This document shows, piece by piece, positions 1-12,987 of a stretch of DNA of 64,000 nucleotides; within the stretch, counting starts at the first letter, position 1, and every line of letters begins with the position of its first letter. The stretch is from Siphonodentalium dalli. Taxonomy: Eukaryota; Mollusca; Scaphopoda; Gadilida; Siphonodentaliidae. The position numbers and the translations under genes were made by a program. The DNA is taken from contig CP136063.1 in NCBI GenBank assembly GCA_032622095.1, positions 80,455,980 through 80,519,979 on the forward strand. The letters are read 5' to 3'. The notes beneath the pieces were generated by a model. That model was given only the letters and a program-made list of their open reading frames with translations, had not been told where the DNA came from and ran no database searches.

Positions 1-801
1 CTCAAGGACACCACGCACGCATAACCCACGAACATATCAGGCATGTCATTGTGGTCAACACATCATCCCTATTTACAATTTAACCCCACGCAGCTGGATT
101 TCTAGAGCACGAGGTCAGCACGGGTCCCGACATATTCGTCGTGATTTCATATAAATTGGCATTTCTACCTAATTTCGAGGTACCAGGACACTCTACAGAG
201 ATATCCCTCCACATTAGTTGATGCATATGTGTAGAGAGTGTGACCGCTGGTAGTGGAAAACCACCCCACGCAGTTGAAATTTGGTAAAAACAGGTCATCA
301 CGGACTTCAATACGTCTATGTACAAACCGAACATTATCGCTAGTATGGCCCGGTTTTAGGGCTCCAGGACACCACACACGCATAACCCACGAACATAACA
401 GGCATGTCATTGTGGTCAACACATCATCCCTATTTACAATTTAACCCCACGCAGCTGGATTTCTAGAGCACGAGGTCAGCACGGGTCCCGACATATTCGT
501 CGTGATTTAATATAAATTGGCATTTCTACCTAATTTCGAGGTACCAGGACACTCTACAGAGATATCCCTCCACATTAGTTGATGCATATGTGTAGAGAGT
601 GTGACCGCTGGTAGTGGAAAACCACCCCACGCAGTTGAAATTTGGTAAAAACAGGTCATCACGGACTTCAATACGTCTATGTACAAACCGAACATTATCG
701 CTAGTATGGCCCGTTTTTAGGGCTCCAGGACACCACACACGCATAACCCACGAACATAACAGGCATGTCATTGTGGTCAACACATCATCCCTATTTACTA
801 T

Positions 802-2608
802 TTAACCCCACGCAGCTGGATTTCTAGAGCACGAGGTCAGCACGGGTCCCGACATATTCGTCGTGATTTCATATAAATTGGCATTTCTACCTAATTTCGA
901 GGTACCAGGACACTCTACAGAGATAACCCTCCACATTAGTTGATTCATATGTGTAGACAGTGTGACCGCTGGTAGTGTAAAGCCGCCCCACGCAGTTGAA
1001 ATTTGGTAAAAACAGGTCATCACGGACTTCAATACGTCTATGTACAAACCGAACATTATCGCTATTATGGCCCGTTTTTAGGGCTCCAGGACACCACACA
1101 CGCATAACCCACGAACATATCAGGCATGTCATTGTGGTCAACACATCATCCCTATTTACAATTTAACCCCACGCAGCTGGATTTCTAGAGCACGAGGTCA
1201 GCACGGGTCCCGACATATTGGTCGTGATTTCATATAAATTGGCATTTCTACCTAATTTCGAGGTACCAGGACACTCTACAGAGATAACCCTCCACATTAG
1301 TTGATTCATATGTGTAGACAGTGTTACCGCTGGTAGTGTAAAGCCGCCCCACGCAGTTGAAATTTGGTAAAAACAGGTCATCACGGACTTCAATACGTCT
1401 ATGTACAAACCGAACATTATCGCTAGTATGGCCCGTTTTTAGGGCTCCAGGACACCACACACGCATAACCCACGAACATAACAGGCATGTCATTGTGGTC
1501 AACACATCATCCCTATTTACAATTTAACCCCAAGCAGCTGGATTTCTAGAACACGAGGTCAGCACGGGTCCCGACATATTCGTCGTGATTTCATATAAAT
1601 TGGCATTTCTACCTAATTTCGAGGTACCAGGACACTCTACAGAGATAACCCTCCACATTAGTTGATTCATATGTGTAGACAGTGTGACCGCTGGTAGTGT
1701 AAAGCCGCCCCACGCAGTTGAAATTTGGTAAAAACAGGTCATCACGGACTTCAATACGTCTATGTACAAACCGAACATTATCGCTATTATGGCCCGTTTT
1801 TAGGGCTCCAGGACACCACACACGCATAACCCACGAACATATCAGGCATGTCATTGTGGTCAACACATCATCCCTATTTACAATTTAACCCCACGCAGCT
1901 GGATTTCTAGAGCACGAGGTCAGCACGGGTCCCGACATATTCGTCGTGATTTCATATAAATTGGCATTTCTACCTAATTTCGAGGTACCAGGACACTCTA
2001 CAGAGATAACCCTCCACATTAGTTGATTCATATGTGTAGACAGTGTGACCGCTGGTAGTGTAAAGCCGCCCCACGCAGTTGAAATTTGGTAAAAACAGGT
2101 CATCACGGACTTCAATACGTCTATGTACAAACCGAACATTATCGCTATATTATGGCCCGTTTTTAGGGCTCCAGGACACCACACACGCATAACCCACGAA
2201 CATATCAGGCATGTCATTGTGGTCAACACATCATCCCTATTTACAATTTAACCCCACGCAGCTGGATTTCTAGAGCACGAGGTCAGCACGGGTCCCGACA
2301 TATTCGTCGTGATTTCATATAAATTGGCATTTCTACCTAATTTCGAGGTACCAGGACACTCTACAGAGATATCCCTCCACATTAGTTGATGCATATGTGT
2401 AGAGAGTGTGACCGCTGGTAGTGGAAAACCACCCCACGCAGTTGAAATTTGGTAAAAACAGGTCATCACGGACTTCAATACGTCTATGTACAAACCGAAC
2501 ATTATCGCTAGTATGGCCCGTTTTTAGGGCTCCAGGACACCACACACGCATAACCCACGAACATAACAGGCATGTCATTGTGGTCAACACATCATCCCTA
2601 TTTACAAT
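802..2608 (+). repeat. Five-monomer higher-order repeat, intact copy
   Basis: Five monomers in the order Bb-Ba-Bb-Bb'-Aa occupy 1807 bp. The second (Ba) carries the diagnostic ATTGGTCGTG instead of ATTCGTCGTG, and the fourth (Bb') has the 2-bp insertion in its second half. The same order and diagnostic changes recur at 17219-19025 with the identical length. A two-monomer remnant (Bb'-Aa) follows at 2609-3332. Confidence 0.85.
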
Positions 2609-3332
2609 TTAACCCCACGCAGCTGGATTTCTAGAGCACGAGGTCAGCACGGGTCCCGACATATTCGTCGTGATTTCATATAAATTGGCATTTCTACCTA
2701 ATTTCGAGGTACCAGGACACTCTACAGAGATAACCCTCCACATTAGTTGATTCATATGTGTAGACAGTGTGACCGCTGGTAGTGTAAAGCCGCCCCACGC
2801 AGTTGAAATTTGGTAAAAACAGGTCATCACGGACTTCAATACGTCTATGTACAAACCGAACATTATCGCTATATTATGGCCCGTTTTTAGGGCTCCAGGA
2901 CACCACACACGCATAACCCACGAACATATCAGGCATGTCATTGTGGTCAACACATCATCCCTATTTACAATTTAACCCCACGCAGCTGGATTTCTAGAGC
3001 ACGAGGTCAGCACGGGTCCCGACATATTCGTCGTGATTTCATATAAATTGGCATTTCTACCTAATTTCGAGGTACCAGGACACTCTACAGAGATATCCCT
3101 CCACATTAGTTGATGCATATGTGTAGAGAGTGTGACCGCTGGTAGTGGAAAACCACCCCACGCAGTTGAAATTTGGTAAAAACAGGTCATCACGGACTTC
3201 AATACGTCTATGTACAAACCGAACATTATCGCTAGTATGGCCCGTTTTTAGGGCTCCAGGACACCACACACGCATAACCCACGAACATAACAGGCATGTC
3301 ATTGTGGTCAACACATCATCCCTATTTACAAT

Positions 3333-5669
3333 TTAACCCCACGCAGCTGGATTTCTAGAGCACGAGGTCAGCACGGGTCCCGACATATTCGTCGTGATTT
3401 CATATAAATTGGCATTTCTACCTAATTTCGAGGTACCATGACACTCTACAGAGATAACCCTCCACATTAGTTGATTCATATGTGTAGACAGTGTGACCGC
3501 TGGTAGTGTAAAGCCGCCCCACGCAGTTGAAATTTGGTAAAAACAGGTCATCACGGACTTCAATACGTCTATGTACAAACCGAACATTATCGCTATTATG
3601 GCCCGTTTTTAGGGCTCCAGGACACCACACTGCACGCATAACCCACGAACATATCAGGTATGTCATTGTGGTCAACACATCATCCCTATTTACAATTTAA
3701 CCCCACGCAGCTGGATTTCTAGAGCACGAGGTCAGCACGGGTCCCGACATATTGGTCGTGATTTCATATAAATTGGCATTTCTACCTAATTTCGAGGTAC
3801 CAGGACACTCTACAGAGATAACCCTCCACATTAGTTGATTCATATGTGTAGACAGTGTGACCGCTGGTAGTGTAAAGCCGCCCCACGCAGTTGAAATTTG
3901 GTAAAAACAGGTCATCACGGACTTCAATACGTCTATGTACAAACCGAACATTATCGCTAGTATGGCCCGTTTTTAGGGCTCCAGGACACCACACACGCAT
4001 AACCCACGAACATAACAGGCATGTCATTGTGGTCAACACATCATCCCTATTTACAATTTAACCCCACGCAGCTGGATTTCTAGAGCACGAGGTCAGCACG
4101 GGTCCCGACATATTCGTCGTGATTTCATATAAATTGGCATTTCTACCTAATTTCGAGGTACCAGGACACTCTACAGAGATAACCCTCCACATTAGTTGAT
4201 TCATATGTGTAGACAGTGTGACCGCTGGTAGTGTAAAGCCGCCCCACGCAGTTGAAATTTGGTAAAAACAGGTCATCACGGACTTCAATACGTCTATGTA
4301 CAAACCGAACATTATCGCTATTATGGCCCGTTTTAGGGCTCCAGGACACCACACACGCATAACCCACGAACATATCAGGCATGTCATTGTGGTCAACACA
4401 TCATCCCTATTTACAATTTAACCCCACGCAGCTGGATTTCTAGAGCACGAGGTCAGCACGGGTCCCGACATATTCGTCGTGATTTCATATAAATTGGCAT
4501 TTCTACCTAATTTCGAGGTACCAGGACACTCTACAGAGATAACCCTCCACATTAGTTGATTCATATGTGTAGACAGTGTGACCGCTGGTAGTGTAAAGCC
4601 GCCCCACGCAGTTGAAATTTGGTAAAAACAGGTCATCACGGACTTCAATACGTCTATGTACAAACCGAACATTATCGCTATATTATGGCCCGTTTTTAGG
4701 GCTCCAGGACCACCTAGTACAAACGCTATCGCATGCCAAATGGGGTGGGATGCTGAAAAATCGCAAGCCAATTTGCGCGCGATTTAGTTTGCCGTGTCCC
4801 GCGTGACTCAGCATCGCATGCGAATATGTTTCGATTGTAAAATTCAAAGAAATGTAACTCTAACATACCCGTTATTTAGTAAAAAATCATACCAAAAGAA
4901 TGACACCACAAAGAGACACGTTTCAAAAACACTATAGGAAAAATCACTTTTAGGGTGGGTGGGCTTGGGGGAGGCGGACGGCACTGTCTAAGACCTGTTG
5001 CCCCTTTTTCAAATTGATATCGAGGCAGTCAGGTCGCGCCAGCGACCGCTGCCGCGGGGGCCTGATGGCTCATAAAAACAACTCTATATATAAGCGCCCG
5101 CGGCTACCACTTTATAGCATCAAGGGTAGACTGAGCAAATCGAGACGGGATGCTGGTCCCGCCAAACTCTCCAGACGGCATCGACATATCAAAACGCATG
5201 CGATTCTCGCCTATCGTATCCGTATTTGGACGAGATTGTAAGACCATAGCCTGCCAGGACACCACACACGCATAACCCACGAACATATCAGGCATGTCAT
5301 TGTGGTCAACACATCATCCCTATTTACAATTTAACCCCACGCAGCTGGATTTCTAGAGCACGAGGTCAGCACGGGTCCCGACATATTCGTCGTGATTTCA
5401 TATAAATTGGCATTTCTACCTCTACAGAGATATCCCTCCACATTAGTTGATGCATATGTGTAGAGAGTGTGACCGCTGGTAGTGGAAAACCACCCCACGC
5501 AGTTGAAATTTGGTAAAAACAGGTCATCACGGACTTCAATACGTCTATGTACAAACCGAACATTATCGCTAGTATGGCCCGTTTTTAGGGCTCCAGGACA
5601 CCACACACGCATAACCCACGAACATAACAGGCATGTCATTGTGGTCAACACATCATCCCTATTTACAAT
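3333..5669 (+). repeat. Higher-order repeat copy with 543-bp insertion and 22-bp deletion
   Basis: Order Bb-Ba-Bb-Bb'-Aa again, starting at 3333, 3697, 4058, 4418 and 5331. The Bb' monomer is split by the 543-bp element at 4711-5253. The Aa monomer lacks 22 bp around 5420, where 'TTTCTACCT' runs directly into 'CTACAGAGATATCC'. Confidence 0.8.
4711..5253. mobile_element. 543-bp insertion in satellite, copy 1, flanked by CCAGGAC
   Basis: This sequence is unrelated to the satellite and splits a monomer at CCAGGAC. That 7-mer occurs once in an intact monomer but here sits on both sides (4704-4710 and 5254-5260), as expected of a target-site duplication. No convincing terminal inverted repeat is seen; the ends begin CACCTAG and, reverse-complemented, CAGGCTA. 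It contains a G-rich stretch (4953-4980), a TATA-like CTATATATAAG near 5084, a small hairpin (CGGGA/TCCCG) near 5150 and three GCATGCG/GCATGCC-type motifs. The open frame at 5014-5241 has no recognisable domain. The family is unknown; a SINE-like or non-autonomous DNA element is possible. Confidence 0.7.
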
Positions 5670-8027
5670 TTAACCCCACGCAGCTGGATTTCTAGAGCAC
5701 GAGGTCAGCACGGGTCCCGACATATTCGTCGTGATTTCATATAAATTGGCATTTCTACCTAATTTCGAGGTACCAGGACACTCTACAGAGATAACCCTCC
5801 ACATTAGTTGATTCATATGTGTAGACAGTGTGACCGCTGGTAGTGTAAAGCCGCCCCACGCAGTTGAAATTTGGTAAAAACAGGTCATCACGGACTTCAA
5901 TACGTCTATGTACAAACCGAACATTATCGCTATTATGGCCCGTTTTAGGGCTCCAGGACACCACACACGCATAACCCACGAACATATCAGGTATGTCATT
6001 GTGGTCAACACATCATCCCTATTTACAATTTAACCCCACGCAGCTGGATTTCTAGAGCACGAGGTCAGCACGGGTCCCGACATATTGGTCGTGATTTCAT
6101 ATAAATTGGCATTTCTACCTAATTTCGAGGTACCAGGACACTCTACAGAGATAACCCTCCACATTAGTTGATTCATATGTGTAGACAGTGTGACCGCTGG
6201 TAGTGTAAAGCCGCCCCACGCAGTTGAAATTTGGTAAAAACAGGTCATCACGGACTTCAATACGTCTATATGTACAAACCGAACATTATCGCTAGTATGG
6301 CCCGTTTTTAGGGCTCCAGGACACCACACACGCATAACCCACGAACATAACAGGCATGTCATTGTGGTCAACACATCATCCCTATTTACAATTTAACCCC
6401 ACGCAGCTGGATTTCTAGAGCACGAGGTCAGCACGGGTCCCGACATATTCGTCGTGATTTCATATAAATTGGCATTTCTACCTAATTTCGAGGTACCAGG
6501 ACACTCTACAGAGATAACCCTCCACATTAGTTGATTCATATGTGTAGACAGTGTGACCGCTGGTAGTGTAAAGACGCCCCACGCAGTTGAAATTTGGTAA
6601 AAACAGGTCATCACGGACTTCAATACGTCTATGTACAAACCGAACATTATCGCTATTATGGCCCGTTTTTAGGGCTCCAGGACACCACACACGCATAACC
6701 CACGAACATATCAGGCATGTCATTGTGGTCAACACATCATCCCTATTTACAATTTAACCCCACGCAGCTGGATTTCTAGAGCACGAGGTCAGCACGGGTC
6801 CCGACATATTCGTCGTGATTTCATATAAATTGGCATTTCTACCTAATTTCGAGGTACCAGGACACTCTACAGAGATAACCCTCCACATTAGTTGATTCAT
6901 ATGTGTAGAGAGTGTGACCGCTGGTAGTGTAAAGCCGCCCCACGCAGTTGAAATTTGGTAAAAACAGGTCATCACGGACTTCAATACGTCTATGTACAAA
7001 CCGAACATTATCGCTATATTATGGCCCGTTTTTAGGGCTCCAGGACCACCTAGTACAAACGCTATCGCATGCCAAATGGGGTGGGATGCTGAAAAATCGC
7101 AAGCCAATTTGCGCGCGATTTAGTTTGCCGTGTCCCGCGTGACTCAGCATCGCATGCGAATATGTTTCGATTGTAAAATTCAAAGAAATGTAACTCTAAC
7201 ATACCCGTTATTTAGTAAAAAATCATACCAAAAGAATGACACCACAAAGAGACACGTTTCAAAAACACTATAGGAAAAATCACTTTTAGGGTGGGTGGGC
7301 TTGGGGGAGGCGGACGGCACTGTCTAAGACCTGTTGCCCCTTTTTCAAATTGATATCGAGGCAGTCAGGTCGCGCCAGCGACCGCTGCCGCGGGGGCCTG
7401 ATGGCTCATAAAAACAACTCTATATATAAGCGCCCGCGGCTACCACTTTATAGCATCAAGGGTAGACTGAGCAAATCGAGACGGGATGCTGGTCCCGCCA
7501 AACTCTCCAGACGGCATCGACATATCAAAACGCATGCGATTCTCGCCTATCGTATCCGTATTTGGACGAGATTGTAAGACCATAGCCTGCCAGGACACCA
7601 CACACGCATAACCCACGAACATATCAGGCATGTCATTGTGGTCAACACATCATCCCTATTTACAATTTAACCCCACGCAGCTGGATTTCTAGAGCACGAG
7701 GTCAGCACGGGTCCCGACATATTCGTCGTGATTTCATATAAATTGGCATTTCTACCTAATTTCGAGGTACCAGGACACTCTACAGAGATATCCCTCCACA
7801 TTAGTTGATGCATATGTGTAGAGAGTGTGACCGCTGGTAGTGGAAAACCACCCCACGCAGTTGAAATTTGGTAAAAACAGGTCATCACGGACTTCAATAC
7901 GTCTATGTACAAACCGAACATTATCGCTAGTATGGCCCGTTTTTAGGGCTCCAGGACACCACACACGCATAACCCACGAACATAACAGGCATGTCATTGT
8001 GGTCAACACATCATCCCTATTTACAAT
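5670..8027 (+). repeat. Higher-order repeat copy carrying the 543-bp insertion
   Basis: Order Bb-Ba-Bb-Bb'-Aa at 5670, 6030, 6393, 6754 and 7667. The private changes CAGGTATGTC, GTCTATATGTAC and AAAGACGCCCC are shared with the following copy at 8028. This shows local duplication of blocks rather than independent assembly of the monomers. Confidence 0.8.
7047..7589. mobile_element. 543-bp insertion in satellite, copy 2
   Basis: This is the second copy of the element at 4711. It has the same length, the same insertion point in a Bb' monomer and the same flanking CCAGGAC (7040-7046, 7590-7596). It lies 2336 bp downstream of the first copy and looks identical when read by eye. Identical position and flank mean it arrived by segmental duplication of the satellite block, not by a second insertion. 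Confidence 0.75.
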
Positions 8028-9623
8028 TTAACCCCACGCAGCTGGATTTCTAGAGCACGAGGTCAGCACGGGTCCCGACATATTCGTCGTGATTTCATAT
8101 AAATTGGCATTTCTACCTAATTTCGAGGTACCAGGACACTCTACAGAGATAACCCTCCACATTAGTTGATTCATATGTGTAGACAGTGTGACCGCTGGTA
8201 GTGTAAAGCCGCCCCACGCAGTTGAAATTTGGTAAAAACAGGTCATCACGGACTTCAATACGTCTATGTACAAACCGAACATTATCGCTATTATGGCCCG
8301 TTTTAGGGCTCCAGGACACCACACACGCATAACCCACGAACATATCAGGTATGTCATTGTGGTCAACACATCATCCCTATTTACAATTTAACCCCACGCA
8401 GCTGGATTTCTAGAGCACGAGGTCAGCACGGGTCCCGACATATTGGTCGTGATTTCATATAAATTGGCATTTCTACCTAATTTCGAGGTACCAGGACACT
8501 CTACAGAGATAACCCTCCACATTAGTTGATTCATATGTGTAGACAGTGTGACCGCTGGTAGTGTAAAGCCGCCCCACGCAGTTGAAATTTGGTAAAAACA
8601 GGTCATCACGGACTTCAATACGTCTATATGTACAAACCGAACATTATCGCTAGTATGGCCCGTTTTTAGGGCTCCAGGACACCACACACGCATAACCCAC
8701 GAACATAACAGGCATGTCATTGTGGTCAACACATCATCCCTATTTACAATTTAACCCCACGCAGCTGGATTTCTAGAGCACGAGGTCAGCACGGGTCCCG
8801 ACATATTCGTCGTGATTTCATATAAATTGGCATTTCTACCTAATTTCGAGGTACCAGGACACTCTACAGAGATAACCCTCCACATTAGTTGATTCATATG
8901 TGTAGACAGTGTGACCGCTGGTAGTGTAAAGACGCCCCACGCAGTTGAAATTTGGTAAAAACAGGTCATCACGGACTTCAATACGTCTATGTACAAACCG
9001 AACATTATCGCTATTATGGCCCGTTTTTAGGGCTCCAGGACACCACACACGCATAACCCACGAACATATCAGGCATGTCATTGTGGTCAACACATCATCC
9101 CTATTTACAATTTAACCCCACGCAGCTGGATTTCTAGAGCACGAGGTCAGCACGGGTCCCGACATATTCGTCGTGATTTCATATAAATTGGCATTTCTAC
9201 CTAATTTCGAGGTACCAGGACACTCTACAGAGATAACCCTCCACATTAGTTGATTCATATGTGTAGAGAGTGTGACCGCTGGTAGTGTAAAGCCGCCCCA
9301 CGCAGTTGAAATTTGGTAAAAACAGGTCATCACGGACTTCAATACGTCTATGTACAAACCGAACATTATCGCTATATTATGGCCCGTTTTTAGGGCTCCA
9401 GGACACCACACACGCATAACCCACGAACATATCAGGCATGTCATTGTGGTCAACACATCATCCCTATTTACAATTTAACCCCACGCAGCTGGATTTCTAG
9501 AGCACGAGGTCAGCACGGGTCCCGACATATTCGTCGTGATTTCATATAAATTGGCATTTCTACCTAATTTCGAGGTACCAGGACACTCTACAGAGATATC
9601 CCTCCACATTAGTTGATGCATAT

Positions 9624-10241
9624 AATAATAATATAGAGTATTTGTATAGCGCCATATCCCGTATGGCTCATGGCGCTGAACAATTCACACAAACGCAGTC
9701 ACACACATTCACACTATAACATATACGCAATAAATAATATGCATGTATTTCAATAATTAAGTCTCCTCAACGTTTTCTGATGTTATTTGTCCGAAATGGG
9801 AGATGAATAGGTGAGTTTTTAGGGCCGATTTGAATGTTTCCAAACAGTCAGACTGTTTCACCTCTTTGGGAAGGTTGTTCCAAATGGTCGGCCCGTAGAC
9901 CTCGAAAGAACGGCGACCAAAGTACATCAGATCTCGTTTAGGTACAACCATCGCATTCGCATCCTGTGATCGAAGTGGTCGAGCAGGTACATATTTGACC
10001 AACAATGTATCAATATATGGTGGCAAAGCATTATCAATATCCGACTTTCTATAACACAAAGTAGCATGTTTGTACACAATTCGTTCAAATATGGGAAGCC
10101 AATGTAATTTATACAACAGTGGGGTAACATGATCAAATTTGCCTGCACGGCACACAATTTTTGCAGCAATATTAACAATTTTTTTGAAGTTTGTGAAGTT
10201 GATAATCTGGGAGTCCTGCTAAAATAGAATTACAGTAATCG
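9624..10241 (-). mobile_element. 5'-truncated L2/CR1-like LINE fragment, copy 1
   Basis: About 618 bp inserted in a satellite monomer between GATGCATAT and TGTAGAGAGTG. Read on the minus strand it encodes the C-terminal end of a non-LTR reverse transcriptase. A short 3' UTR follows with a GCGCCAT/ATGGCGC hairpin and then an A/T-only TTATTATTA-type tail. That hairpin plus tail resembles the 3' ends of L2-type elements. There is no 5' region, as is usual for truncated LINE insertions. No clear target-site duplication is seen. Confidence 0.85.
9757..10239 (-). pseudogene. Reverse transcriptase C-terminal fragment (L2/CR1-like), frameshifted
   Basis: The C-terminal ~130 residues of a non-LTR retrotransposon polyprotein, just after the reverse transcriptase fingers/palm. 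The family-typical order is visible: 'FDHVTPLLYKLHWLPIFERI', then 'PARPLRSQDA', then 'FGRRSFEVYGPTIWNNLPKE' and 'FKSALKTHLF' near the stop. Relative to the sister copy at 15800 this copy has one extra T in the run at 10179-10185 (seven instead of six). That breaks the frame upstream of 'CRAGKFDH'. The catalytic YADD part of the enzyme is absent because of 5' truncation, so it cannot be active. Confidence 0.85.
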
Positions 10242-11180
10242 ATGTGTAGAGAGTGTGACCGCTGGTAGTGGAAAACCACCCCACGCAGTTGAAATTTGGT
10301 AAAAACAGGTCATCACGGACTTCAATACGTCTATGTATACAAACCGAACATTATCGCTAGTATGGCCCGTTTTTAGGGCTCCAGGACACCACACACGCAT
10401 AACCCACGAACATAACAGGCATGTCATTGTGGTCAACACATCATCCCTATTTACAATTTAACCCCACGCAGCTGGATTTCTAGAGCACGAGGTCAGCACG
10501 GGTCCCGACATATTGGTCGTGATTTCATATAAATTGGCATTTCTACCTAATTTCGAGGTACCAGGACACTCTACAGAGATAACCCTCCACATTAGTTGAT
10601 GCATATGTGTAGAGAGTGTGACCGCTGGTAGTGGAAAACCACCCCACGCAGTTGAAATTTGGTAAAAACAGGTCATCACGGACTTCAATACGTCTATGTA
10701 CAAACCGAACATTATCGCTAGTATGGCCCGTTTTTAGGGCTCCAGGACACCACACACGCATAACCCACGAACATAACAGGCATGTCATTGTGGTCAACAC
10801 ATCATCCCTATTTACAATTTAACCCCACGCAGCTGGATTTCTAGAGCACGAGGTCAGCACGGGTCCCGACATATTCGTCGTGATTTAATATAAATTGGCA
10901 TTTCTACCTAATTTCGAGGTACCAGGACACTCTACAGAGATATCCTCCAAATTAGTTGATGCATATGTGTAGAGAGTGTGACCGATGGTAGTGGAAAACC
11001 ACCCCACGCAGTTGAAATTTGGTAAAAACAGGTCATCACGGACTTCAATACGTCTATGTACAAACCGAACATTATCGCTATAGTATGGCCCGTTTTTAGG
11101 GCTCCAGGACACCACATACGCATAACCCACGAACATAACAGGCATGTCATTGTGGTCAACACATCATCCCTATTTACAAT

Positions 11181-12987
11181 TTAACCCCACGCAGCTGGAT
11201 TTCTAGAGCACGAGGTCAGCACGGGTCCCGACATATTCGTCGTGATTTCATATAAATTGGCATTTCTACCTAATTTCGAGGTACCAGGACACTCTACAGA
11301 GATAACCCTCCACATTAGTTGATTCATATGTGTAGACAGTGTGACCGCTGGTAGTGTAAAGCCGCCCCACGCAGTTGAAATTTGGTAAAAACAGGTCATC
11401 ACGGACTTCAATACGTCTATGTACAAACCGAACATTATCGCTATTATGGCCCGTTTTTAGGGCTCCAGGACACCACACACGCATAACCCACGAACATATC
11501 AGGCATGTCATTGTGGTCAACACATCATCCCTATTTACAATTTAACCCCACGCAGCTGGATTTCTAGAGCACGAGGTCAGCACGGGTCCCGACATATTGG
11601 TCGTGATTTCATATAAATTGGCATTTCTACCTAATTTCGAGGTACCAGGACACTCTACAGAGATAACCCTCCACATTAGTTGATTCATATGTGTAGACAG
11701 TGTGACCGCTGGTAGTGTAAAGCCGCCCCACGCAGTTGAAATTTGGTAAAAACAGGTCATCACGGACTTCAATACGTCTATGTACAAACCGAACATTATC
11801 GCTATTATGGCCCGTTTTTAGGGCTCCAGGACACCACACACGCATAACCCACGAACATATCAGGCATGTCATTGTGGTCAACACATCATCCCTATTTACA
11901 ATTTAACCCCACGCAGCTGGATTTCTAGAGCACGAGGTCAGCACGGGTCCCGACATATTGGTCGTGATTTCATATAAATTGGCATTTCTACCTAATTTCG
12001 AGGTACCAGGACACTCTACAGAGATAACCCTCCACATTAGTTGATTCATATGTGTAGACAGTGTGACCGCTGGTAGTGTAAAGCCGCCCCACGCAGTTGA
12101 AATTTGGTAAAAACAGGTCATCACGGACTTCAATACGTCTATGTACAAACCGAACATTATCGCTAGTATGGCCCGTTTTTAGGGCTCCAGGACACCACAC
12201 ACGCATAACCCACGAACATAACAGGCATGTCATTGTGGTCAACACATCATCCCTATTTACAATTTAACCCCACGCAGCTGGATTTCTAGAGCACGAGGTC
12301 AGCACGGGTCCCGACATATTCGTCGTGATTTCATATAAATTGGCATTTCTACCTAATTTCGAGGTACCAGGACACTCTACAGAGATAACCCTCCACATTA
12401 GTTGATTCATATGTGTAGACAGTGTGACCGCTGGTAGTGTAAAGCCGCCCCACGCAGTTGAAATTTGGTAAAAACAGGTCATCACGGACTTCAATACGTC
12501 TATGTACAAACCGAACATTATCGCTATTATGGCCCGTTTTTAGGGCTCCAGGACACCACACACGCATAACCCACGAACATATCAGGCATGTCATTGTGGT
12601 CAACACATCATCCCTATTTACAATTTAACTCCACGCAGCTGGATTTCTAGAGCACGAGGTCAGCACGGGTCCCGACATATTCGTCGTGATTTCATATAAA
12701 TTGGCATTTCTACCTAATTTCGAGGTACCAGGACACTCTACAGAGATAACCCTCCACATTAGTTGATTCATATGTGTAGAGAGTGTGACCGCTGGTAGTG
12801 TAAAGCCGCCCCACGCAGTTGAAATTTGGTAAAAACAGGTCATCACGGACTTCAATACGTCTATGTACAAACCGAACATTATCGCTATATTATGGCCCGT
12901 TTTTAGGGCTCCAGGACACCACACACGCATAACCCACGAACATATCAGGCATGTCATTGTGGTCAACACATCATCCCTATTTACAAT
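11181..12987 (+). repeat. Rearranged higher-order repeat copy
   Basis: Five monomers in the order Bb-Bb-Ba-Bb-Bb', lacking the terminal Aa monomer and with an extra Bb carrying ATTGGTCGTG at 11542. The Bb' monomer at 12625 begins AACTCCACGCAG instead of AACCCCACGCAG. The monomer at 18302 shares this private change, so the blocks around 12.6 kb and 18.3 kb are duplicates that differ by one monomer. Confidence 0.7.

Larger units (their letters stand above)
8028..10457 (+). repeat. Higher-order repeat copy interrupted by the LINE fragment
   Basis: Order Bb-Ba-Bb-Bb'-Aa at 8028, 8388, 8751, 9112 and 9475. The final Aa monomer is split by the L2/CR1-like fragment at 9624-10241. Two extra A-type monomers follow (10458, 10819). 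The whole arrangement recurs from 14070. Confidence 0.8.

Noticed and set aside
80-440. Hammerhead ribozyme in the satellite monomer
   Set aside because: I looked for CTGATGA and GAAA core elements on both strands and did not find them in the right arrangement.
80-440. CENP-B box in the satellite
   Set aside because: No stretch fits the conserved positions of the box; the nearest TTCG words lack the rest.
5014-5241. 75-residue frame in the 543-bp insertion as a protein
   Set aside because: Arg/Ser-rich by composition, no domain, and both copies are one duplicated event so conservation is uninformative.
4953-5253. 5S rRNA, tRNA or snRNA gene inside the 543-bp insertion
   Set aside because: Despite the TATA-like motif and a hairpin, I could not match conserved 5S, tRNA or U-RNA segments.
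10885-11162. Frames of 76-91 residues near 11 kb as distinct genes
   Set aside because: They are ordinary A-type satellite monomers with a small deletion (ATATCCTCC).
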